Source: Baffinella frigidus (taxonomy: Eukaryota; Cryptophyceae; Cryptomonadales; Baffinellaceae). Taken from it: a stretch of DNA of 12,027 bases. Under the pieces are notes generated by a model, which was not told where the DNA came from, did not search any database, and was given only the letters and a program-made list of their open reading frames with translations. Where the stretch lies: the NCBI GenBank assembly GCA_026770585.1, contig MU646355.1:35676-47702 (forward strand), written 5' to 3'. Position numbers and translations under genes: made by a program. The first letter of the stretch is position 1; every line of letters starts with the position of its first letter. Positions 7,223 through 12,027 of this stretch are shown here, in pieces.

Positions 7223-7307
7223 ATGATGCTACCCAAGTGCCGCGTGCTGCTGCTCTCCTCGGCCATCCTCGCCCAGGCCATCCCCGCCGCCTCCGCCTTC
7301 TCCGCGG
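7223..7307 (+). CDS. Exon 1 of the YCII gene: signal peptide with ASA-F plastid motif
   Basis: Two adjacent ATGs (7223, 7226) open a frame with strongly G/C-biased third positions. A short basic start is followed by a hydrophobic core and AASAF. Cleavage between A and F, followed by a Ser/Arg/Pro-rich stretch, is the known bipartite import signal of red-derived secondary plastids. A donor, GCGG|GTACGC, follows at 7308. The frame is also open upstream to ATG 7154/7160. A start there would add a charged N-terminus before the signal peptide, so 7223 is preferred. Confidence 0.72.
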
Positions 7308-9365
7308 GTACGCCCTTCCAACCCCTCCCCAAACGTCACTTGCCCTTAAATGGGAGTTTTTTTCATGGATCCTGGTTGGCGGGTTGTGAAAGGAAATGGG
7401 AGGAGCGAGAGGATGAACTCGCACCACACCAGGCGTCCGGCCCTGGTCTCCGGCGCCGCGTCTCGCTCCGAGCGGCGGGCTGCGGCTTCGCGGCGCTGGG
7501 AACGTGGTCGGGGATGCGCCCATGGGGTGAGAAGGCCCGCTTTAGCCTCCTCCTAATCCTCAGCGTATTTCGATCGTTGAAGGGGGGGTTGTACCAGGAG
7601 GGTATTTCGATCATTGGGGGGTTGTACCAGGAGGGTATCGCCGTCGGGCGTTTGTGCGGCGATCTCTCTCTCTCTCTCTCGTTCTCTCTATCCCGCGCTC
7701 TGTATCTGAATCAACATCAACTCGCCCCCTGAGAGAATTTATTGATTACAAGACCAGCATGACCACGTTCTAAGACCCTCCCCCTACAGGGCGAGGATGA
7801 TGGCATCAAGCCTCACTCCCGAGGCACCTACGGCGATGCTCGTCCTCCTATACACTTACGTCCCGGACGTAATCGCCCCCACCAGCAACCCGCAGCAGCT
7901 TATAACCGGGTCGGGTACTGTGGTGATTTTCAGCGAAACCAAGGACATCTCCTTGAATCTCCCCGTCAACAATTCCCAGGTCCCTAGGGCCTCCTACCGT
8001 AGGTTCGCACGAATAAATAAAAAAATGAATTTCATTCCAAGATTTTTTTAAATTCTTATGAAACTCTTCTACCCCTTGCTGGTGGCCTCAATTGTCTCCT
8101 CGGATTTGGTGTCTTCAATTGATAAGTGTTGTCAAAAATATCAGAGATTTCAGCACAAATCAATTCCGCGCTAGGACTCATGTGGAAACAGATTGAAATT
8201 AAATCACCTTTTGCTATGTTAGGTGTGGGTTGTGTGCTATGATGAAGCCACCTCGAGGCCACGACAGCAAATTTCACCCTCAAGATAGCGCCAAACGGTG
8301 GTTTCAATCGAATCGGGTTCCGCGTTGGATCATGCATGGCGGCCGTGGTGGTAGAGCCAATGTGAAAAGACCTGGCCAATTCTGAGAACCTGAGAACCTG
8401 AGAACCTGAGAGCAACAACGTTTTACGCGGACGTGATGACTATTTTTTGTTCGAAGTTCAAATTTTAATAGTCCTAGCTCCGTTTCACTCGGGTTGACTA
8501 AATCGATTGTGTCCTTTTATTCGACCCAAATCGTCAAAAGTCTACTTTTTCAAGGGAATTTATCAACTTTTGGCGAACCGTTGCGATTTGGGCTCACCAT
8601 TTTGGTGAGCCCGATTCAAGTGGAGCAGAGCTAGTAGTCATCACGTCCGCTTAAAACGGTGTTGCTCTCAGGTTCGCAGGTTCGCAGGTTCTCAGAATTG
8701 GCCAAGTCTTTCCAGATTGGCTCTAGTAACAAAGTTCTCTCTCGAGGACCAGACTGAGACAGAGCTAGGAGGCTCCGCACCCGGTCACGAACAGGTCTAC
8801 GTCCTTTTAAATTCGTGCCTTGATTTGAAAGAAAGAATCAAATTTGGGTTCTTCTTCGACAATTTCGATACATGTCGCCAAATTTCACCCTTTTGTGTAA
8901 AAACAAACGCAACGTTTCCGAAGACATAAATGGTGTCTTCGCGAAACGTAGACCTTCTCGCCTCCGGGGGCGGACAGCCGCAAATTTCGCCCTCAAGATA
9001 TCACGAATCGGTGGTTGAAATGTGCATACATGGCGGCCGTGTCGGTAGTATTAAAGCTCCCTCTCCTTCTTTGAATTTAATATTTTCCCGCATTAGATCC
9101 TGGAAAAGCGTGGGCCGCATCGCGCGGGGCACTTGGCTGGCGCCAAGACGCCCGAGGACTGAGACAGCGCTCGAGGGTAGGAAATTTGCTGTCTTAGCTA
9201 AGAAAGAAAATTCCACCCTCAAGCTAGCACCAAACGGTGGTTGAAACTGAATCGGGTTCCGCGTTAGATCCTGGAGAAGCGTGGGCCGCATCGCGCGGGG
9301 CACTTGGCTGGCGCCAAGACGCATGAGGATTCGGGGAAGTGTGCTCCCTCTCTCTCACTCACTCA

Positions 9366-9455
<90 letters not shown>

Positions 9456-11937
9456 AGCAAAGCACGCCTGCGAAAAGTGCACTTTTCGCTCAGTGCAGGG
9501 AGAGACGCTCTGGCCAGTGTTGGTTGCAATCCGAATAATCTAATCGCAACGAGTATTTATGATAGACATGTTGCGGCAACGAAATTTACTACACAAATGG
9601 CCATACTAGTAATTATAAAGCATTTTTGTAGTGTATTTCGATGCTGTCACATGTTTATCATAAATACTCTTCCGGATGAAATCGCGTGCTTTCTCTCAAA
9701 CGCTGGGGTGGCACGGCAGGCTAGTCGCGGCGGGAGCTTGCCTAAAGTTGATTATGAAAATTACACCAGACACACGCCAAAAATCAGTAGCCCACCGCCG
9801 CAACAACGCGGAATATGTACCACGAAACCATTTGGAAGTGAAACGTTGCTCTGAAATCTGAAATTCCCACTTGTCATCTGGCCAGGCACGGCTAGACATT
9901 GTATCACTCAACTCAAGGCTAAAGGGCCTTTCTAGGACCTGTATCGAGAGTAATAAAGAAGAAGAAGAAGAAGAAGAAGCACGGCTGGCTGGTCGCGATG
10001 GGCCACGCAGGGCTGGAGGGGGGGGTGTTCAAAAGTCAATTTTCAAGAGAAACTTTATTTCAAAAGTCAATTTTATGGAGAAAACGGCTCCAAGGGCGCC
10101 CCAATGGCTCAGAGGGCGCCCCTGGAATACCTCCACGTAGCGCCCTGTGTGGAGCTCAGTTTGAAAGAGGATAATGTTCACTAGTGTGAGAGAGAGAGAG
10201 AGGGAGGGAGAGAGAGAGTGCAGGGAGGAAGGGAGAGAGAGGGCGTGTGTGTGTGAGAGAGCGAGAGCGAGAGAGAGAGGGAGCGCACTGTTTTCACCAG
10301 CCCGTGAAAACATCCGTATCGGTACAAGTGTTTTTTACAACTCTTTTTAACCGATTCCGTAGTACGACGTAAATCCTCTTAACCCTTCTCTGCAGGCTGG
10401 TCGCGGCGGGAGCGTATGCAAACCCGGTCCTGCCCCCGGCCCTCCCCCTCAGGCTAGTTGTGGCCTTTTCTTAAATGTTGGTTTTATGCTCGCGTCCATG
10501 TTTGTACGAGATTCGGTCACGTTGCGTACGGAATTTCGCACGCTGCGTGACCGGGTCTCGCACGAATCCTCTGAAAGAGCTTTTATGCTTTTTATGCAGC
10601 CACTTGTAGATTTTTAAAAAGGCCACGGCCAGCCTCGAGTGTTCAGAATGGGGGCATATCGCGGGTTCCGAGCTTTGCTGCAGAGCAATTTCAAAGCCCT
10701 TAACTCGCTGTAGAGGCGAAGTCCTGTGTCCTGTGTTGATGACATTCGGAGTTTGGGGTCTCAGGTCAGGGGTCAGGGTTTGGGGTTTCAGGTTGCTCAG
10801 AACGTTGACGCCAGTCCCTCCCCTAGGAGCCTCAGACCACCGGCCGGTACAGGGGTACAGGGGTCACTCGAAATTAAGGACACGCACCGCGCCAGGGTCC
10901 TATGGTAGGGCTATGCCTAGGAGCATAGGACCACCCTAGGGGCGGTGCGTGCTCGTACTCGCTAGCAACCCCTGTACCTCCACCGACCCGGTTTGAATAC
11001 CTAAACCTTAGAGTGGGAGCAAATCGCGATTTCCGCGCTCGTAGTGGCCATGTGGGTTTAATAGGGTAACTGACCGAAAATGGGGTAGTTAGGCATACGG
11101 CATTGCCTAGGACCTCCTACCGTAGGCCGAGACTTTTAGGTCCTGGGATCCCTCGGCCTACGGTAGGAGGTCCTAGGCAATGCCGTATGCCTAACTACCC
11201 CATTTTCAGGCCGTTAGCCTATGAGGTTGTGATGCGAATAATCGTGAAGGTAAATGGCGGGCGTGCTGGTAGTAATACAGGTCTCTCTTGATGGCGGCGG
11301 TGCTGGTAGTGATAAAGTTTGCTCTCTTTCTCGCACAGACGGATGGGGCACTCTTCCTCTTCAAGGGTATGGCGAAGGCTGACATCGAAACTTTCGTCAA
11401 GAACAATCCGCGTGTCTAACTAAATATAATTAGGGGCACAATCCCATTTGGAATTGCATTTTCACAAACATTGAACATGTTCCCGGATGAACGCCTATGA
11501 TTTCCCTAGGAATTTATTCGTGTTCGTACTCTCGAGTAAACCCCTGCACCGCACAGAACCCAAACCCTAATCTGCTCTCTCTCTCTCGTACAGACGGATG
11601 GGGCGCTCTTCCTCTTCAAGGGTATGGCGAAGGCGGACATCGAAACGTTCGTCAAGAGTGATCCATGTGCACCCCTCAACCCCACACCCTAAGCCCTAAA
11701 CCCTAAACCCTGAACCCTAAACCCTAAACCCTACACCCTAAAACCACCATGTGCGGCCCCAAACCCCAACCCTCAAACTCACCATGTGCGCCCCTAAACC
11801 CTGAGGCCTAAACCCTGAGCCCTAAACTCTAAACCCTAAACCCTAAAACCTAAACCCTAAAACCTAAATCCTAACCCCCAAACCTAGACGTGGTCAACCA
11901 CCTGGTGAAATCCTGGGACATCCTGAGAAACTCCTGA
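7223..11937 (+). CDS. YCII-domain protein with predicted plastid leader, seven exons
   Basis: Proposed exons: 7223-7307, 7433-7526, 7790-7868, 9268-9338, 10396-10426, 11594-11666 and 11888-11937. Together they make 483 nt, 160 codons plus TGA, with every intron phase matching and GT-AG borders throughout. Exon 1 gives an uncharged segment (LLLSSAILAQAIPAASAF) with the ASA-F cleavage motif. Exon 2 is rich in Arg, Pro, Ala and Ser, like a transit peptide. Exons 3-7 rebuild a small YCII/YciI-like ferredoxin-fold domain in order: AMLVLLYTYVPD, then ILEKRGPHRAGHLAGAK, LVAAGAYANP, TDGALFLFKG with the helix ADIETFVKSDPY, and VVNHLVKSWDI. YCII domains are about 95-100 aa, as here. The family's reaction is poorly known; the conserved His/Asp pair is proposed to be functional. 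Here HRAGH and the DG of TDGAL are present. The domain call is firm. Exon 2, the exact start (7160 and 7226 are in-frame alternatives) and the last residues are inference. Confidence 0.8.
7433..7526 (+). CDS. Exon 2 of the YCII gene: transit-peptide-like linker
   Basis: The exon lies between ACACCAG (acceptor) and GG|GTGAGA (a strong donor). It is 94 nt and is phased so that exon 1, this exon and exon 3 join in one open frame without stops. The product is rich in Arg, Pro, Gly, Ala and Ser and poor in acidic residues (for example PRLAPSGGLRLRGAG), as expected of a plastid transit peptide. It was chosen because direct joining of exon 1 to exon 3 gives a frameshift. A different acceptor or a retained segment remains possible. 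Confidence 0.55.
7565..7640 (+). repeat. 37-nt tandem duplication in YCII intron 2
   Basis: GTATTTCGATC-GTTG through GGTTGTACCAGGAG, present twice with small differences. A short CT microsatellite follows at 7665-7686. Confidence 0.8.
7790..7868 (+). CDS. Exon 3 of the YCII gene: first beta strand of the domain
   Basis: A pyrimidine-rich acceptor, CCCCCTACAG, precedes the exon and GAC|GTAATC is the donor. It encodes ASSLTPEAPTAMLVLLYTYV followed by PD. The segment MLVLLYTYVPD is the N-terminal strand and turn typical of YCII proteins. The frame stays open to 8051 past the donor, but that extension does not resemble the family, while splicing to the ILEKRGPHR exon does. Confidence 0.78.
8268..8352 (+). 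repeat. Dispersed module copy plus ATGGCGGCCGTGG module
   Basis: CAAATTTCACCCTCAAGATA, GCGCC, AAACGGTGGTTT, then GAATCGGGTTCCGCGTT. It matches the sequence leading into exon 4 at 9268 but breaks off where the exon would start (GGATC). It then joins ATGGCGGCCGTGGTGGTA at 8336, which is interrupted by the MITE at 8354. Confidence 0.6.
8354..8723. mobile_element. 370-bp foldback MITE with TA target duplication
   Basis: Terminal inverted repeats of about 90 bp (8354-8443 and 8635-8723, roughly 92% identical) begin GAGCCAAT and end ATTGGCTC. TA flanks both ends (8352-8353 and 8724-8725). The arms carry a triple GAGAACCT/GCGAACCT repeat. The interior holds a second small hairpin (GGGCTCACC-ATTTT-GGTGAGCCC, 8590-8612). 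No transposase frame is present, so it is non-autonomous. TA duplication is the hallmark of Tc1/mariner-type transposition. Unoccupied versions of the target site are in this same window at 9030, 11254 and 11291. Confidence 0.82.
8981..9064 (+). repeat. Dispersed module copy upstream of the duplicate exon 4
   Basis: CAAATTTCGCCCTCAAGATA, then CGGTGGTTGAAA, followed by ATGGCGGCCGTGTCGGTAGT at 9030 and a T/C-rich tract leading to the acceptor at 9096. Confidence 0.6.
9097..9162 (+). pseudogene. Duplicate of YCII exon 4 with an in-frame TGA
   Basis: This is a near-identical copy of the exon at 9268: the first 54 nt differ at one third position (GAA/GAG). It has a better acceptor context (a T/C-rich stretch, then GCATTAG). 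After AKT it reads PED and then TGA at 9160-9162, and no GT donor occurs before the stop. Inclusion would truncate the protein, so it is either a decayed duplicate or a poison exon. Confidence 0.75.
9207..9267 (+). repeat. Dispersed module copy upstream of exon 4
   Basis: AAATTCCACCCTCAAGCTAG, CACCAAACGGTGGTTGAAAC and GAATCGGGTTCCGCGTTAG. It forms the 3' end of intron 3 and shares its last 40 nt with the 8268 copy. Confidence 0.6.
9268..9338 (+). CDS. Exon 4 of the YCII gene (functional copy)
   Basis: Acceptor GCGTTAG|ATC, donor GGGGAA|GTGTGC. The exon encodes ILEKRGPHRAGHLAGAK and then THEDSG plus two bases of a Lys codon completed by the next exon. The R-x-x-H-R-x-x-H-L motif is the family's central helix. 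The upstream pyrimidine tract is weaker than that of the other copy at 9097, but only this copy reads through in frame. Confidence 0.8.
9345..9451 (+). repeat. CT microsatellite
   Basis: A nearly pure (CT)n tract with one CACACACA interruption. It starts just downstream of the exon 4 donor. Ser/Leu frames across it are artefacts. Confidence 0.95.
9551..9669. repeat. Foldback element, 49-bp arms
   Basis: GAGTATTTATGATAGACATG at 9551 pairs with CATGTTTATCATAAATACTC ending at 9669. Inner GAAATTTACTACACAAATG pairs with CATTTTTGTAGTGTATTTC. The loop is about 21 nt. It is AT-rich, and lies in YCII intron 4. Confidence 0.75.
9720..9746 (+). pseudogene. Decayed duplicate of YCII exon 5
   Basis: It has the same context as the real exon: CAG|G followed by CTAGTCGCGGCGGGAGC, reading LVAAGA in the same phase. 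It then diverges (CLK) and its nearest GT is in the wrong phase for the next exon. Two further remnants are at 9982-10003 (CTGGTCGCGATGGGC, with the acceptor AG changed to TG) and 10450-10472 (CAG|GCTAGTTGTGGCC, reading LVVA before a stop). Confidence 0.6.
9955..9979 (+). repeat. GAA trinucleotide repeat
   Basis: About eight AAG/GAA units. Confidence 0.9.
10003..10152 (-). mobile_element. 150-bp MITE, copy 2 (in YCII intron 4)
   Basis: Inverted copy of 1331-1479, starting CCACGCAGGG and ending CCCTGTGTGG on the + strand. It lies directly beside an exon-5 remnant (9982-10003). The apparent protein similarity between the two copies (GRYVGVFQGRPLSHWGALGA) comes from the DNA repeat itself. Confidence 0.7.
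10187..10282 (+). repeat. GA-rich microsatellite
   Basis: GAGAGA tract with GGGA and GTGTGTGT interruptions. Confidence 0.9.
10396..10426 (+). CDS. Exon 5 of the YCII gene (31 nt)
   Basis: Acceptor CCCTTCTCTGCAG, donor CCG|GTCCTG. It encodes (K)LVAAGAYANP. In YCII proteins this strand (LVxAGAFxDP) immediately precedes the DGAL strand, exactly as the splice phases here predict. The donor is weak beyond the GT. Confidence 0.75.
10504..10563. repeat. Short hairpin, 27-bp arms
   Basis: GTACGAGATTCGGTCACGTT pairs with the region GCGTGACCGGGTCTCGCAC, with five mismatches and a 6-nt loop (GAATTT). Lies in YCII intron 5. Confidence 0.65.
10854..10978. repeat. Imperfect foldback, 125 bp
   Basis: GGTACAGGGGT at 10854 pairs with ACCCCTGTACC at 10968. 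Inner CACGCACCGC and GCGGTGCGTG pair, as do TCCTATG and CATAGGA. The tip is GGGCTATGCCTAGG. GTACAGGGG is repeated in tandem at the left end. Confidence 0.62.
11076..11207. repeat. Perfect 56-bp inverted repeat with 20-nt loop
   Basis: Arms 11076-11131 and 11152-11207 are identical over all 56 bases as read. Each contains CCTAGGACCTCCTACCGTAGG-type sequence. The outer flanks also pair loosely. It lies in YCII intron 5 and would form a long stem in the pre-mRNA. Confidence 0.9.
11254..11338 (+). repeat. Tandem pair of ATGGCGG-module copies before exon 6 copy 1
   Basis: Copies at 11254-11290 and 11291-11338 share ATGGCGG-GTGCTGGTAGT and an ATA-AG/CAG-CTCTCT end. The second runs straight into the acceptor CTCGCACAG. 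Other copies are at 8336 (split by the MITE) and 9030. Confidence 0.65.
11339..11419 (+). CDS. Alternative copy of YCII exon 6
   Basis: Acceptor TTTCTCGCACAG. It reads TDGALFLFKG, MAKADIETFV and KNNPRV, then TAA at 11417. A GT at 11412 sits at the same place as the donor of the second copy and would leave the same phase. So this copy could either end the protein (unspliced) or act as an alternative to 11594-11666. The two cannot be used together, because the first ends in phase 1 and the second begins in phase 0. Four of the first 21 codons differ, all at third positions (GCA/GCG, GCT/GCG, ACT/ACG and similar), which suggests selection on the protein. Confidence 0.68.
   Translation, partial: TDGALFLFKGMAKADIETFVKNNPRV
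11594..11666 (+). CDS. Exon 6 of the YCII gene (preferred copy)
   Basis: Acceptor CTCTCTCTCTCGTACAG, donor CCAT|GTGCAC. It encodes TDGALFLFKG plus the helix ending VKSDP and the first base of a Tyr codon completed by the next exon (AC). SDPYV is the usual YCII sequence here, which is why this copy is preferred over 11339. Without splicing, the frame runs into CCCTAA repeat DNA and stops. Confidence 0.75.
11686..11886 (-). repeat. CCCTAAA-type array forming YCII intron 6
   Basis: CCCTAAACCCTAAACCCTG units with GTGCGSCCC-CAAACCC interruptions. The orientation is opposite to the left-half arrays. It supplies the acceptor AAACCTAG of the terminal exon. Confidence 0.85.
11888..11937 (+). CDS. Terminal exon of the YCII gene
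   Basis: Acceptor AAACCTAG. It begins AC GTG GTC and reads (Y)VVNHLVKSWDILRNS and then TGA. It matches the C-terminal strand of YCII proteins (YVxxGLVxxWxI). The usual end (xxWNVV) is missing: the last two residues and the stop come from the 16-bp minisatellite that starts at 11930. No polyadenylation signal is seen before the window ends. Confidence 0.7.
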
Positions 11938-12027
11938 ACCCTGAAACTCCTGAACCCTGAAACCCCTGAACCCTGAAACTCCTGAACCCTGAAACCCCTG
12001 AACCCTGAAACTCCTGAACCCTGAAAC
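11930..12027 (+). repeat. 16-bp minisatellite
   Basis: Six units of ACTCCTGAACCCTGAA with ACCCC variants at units 3 and 5, running off the window end. The YCII stop codon lies in unit 1. Confidence 0.93.

Noticed and set aside
6999-7523. 174-codon minus-strand frame across the YCII exon 1 region
   Set aside because: Most of it is the complement of the G/C-biased leader and transit exons; only its last 24 codons are considered, as part of 6810-7073.
7154-7732. Unspliced 192-codon frame from the leader
   Set aside because: After the ASA-F motif it loses resemblance to anything and runs through a 37-nt tandem repeat and CT microsatellite; a donor at 7308 explains the end of the conserved part.
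7869-8051. Read-through of exon 3 to a stop at 8049
   Set aside because: The extension has no YCII resemblance, while a GT at 7869 joins in phase to the correct next motif.
9304-9543. Open frames of Ser/Leu repeats
   Set aside because: Direct translation of the (CT)n microsatellite; no domain and no codon bias.
11103-11291. 62-codon frame over the 56-bp hairpin
   Set aside because: It is made of the inverted repeat itself; no family match.

Overview
The window looks like nuclear DNA of a eukaryotic alga with a secondary, red-derived plastid. Two things point there. The main gene starts with a hydrophobic leader ending in an ASA-F motif, the plastid-targeting mark known from diatoms and other stramenopiles, cryptophytes and haptophytes. 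The repeats include perfect TTTAGGG telomere-type heptamers. The genes are split by GT-AG introns, there is no bacterial gene layout, and I see no rRNA, tRNA or CRISPR. The exact lineage cannot be fixed from the sequence.

Layout. From 1 to about 6.3 kb there are long arrays of telomere-like 6-7-mers, G-rich on the + strand: TGTGGGG, TTTGGGG, TTTCGGG, TTAGGGG, TCTAGGG, TTTAGGG and TGTAGGG. Between them lie short high-complexity islands. Many islands read as exon-sized open frames on the minus strand, bordered by AG and GT, and several occur in two to six diverged copies whose differences fall largely at third codon positions. Foldback elements occur at 176-334, 4358-4491, 4526-4703, 6266-6460 and 6487-6612. 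A minus-strand reading frame with one internal TGA lies at 6810-7073.

From 7.2 kb to the right end there is one recognisable gene on the + strand: a seven-exon YCII-domain protein with a predicted plastid leader (7223-11937, about 160 aa spliced). Its exons were found by reading protein motifs across introns, and all splice phases fit. The introns are full of mobile and repeated DNA: a 370-bp TA-flanked foldback MITE, a 56-bp perfect hairpin, a second copy of a 150-bp MITE seen at 1331, CT/GA microsatellites and C-rich telomere-like arrays. Three of the exons are duplicated inside the introns. One extra copy carries a stop, one looks like a usable mutually exclusive exon, and the others are decayed. 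The last codons of the gene run into a 16-bp minisatellite that also supplies the stop codon.

The notable feature of the window is repeated small-scale duplication of exon-plus-acceptor modules within a repeat-rich, possibly subtelomeric region. No new multi-gene system with a defined function can be claimed.
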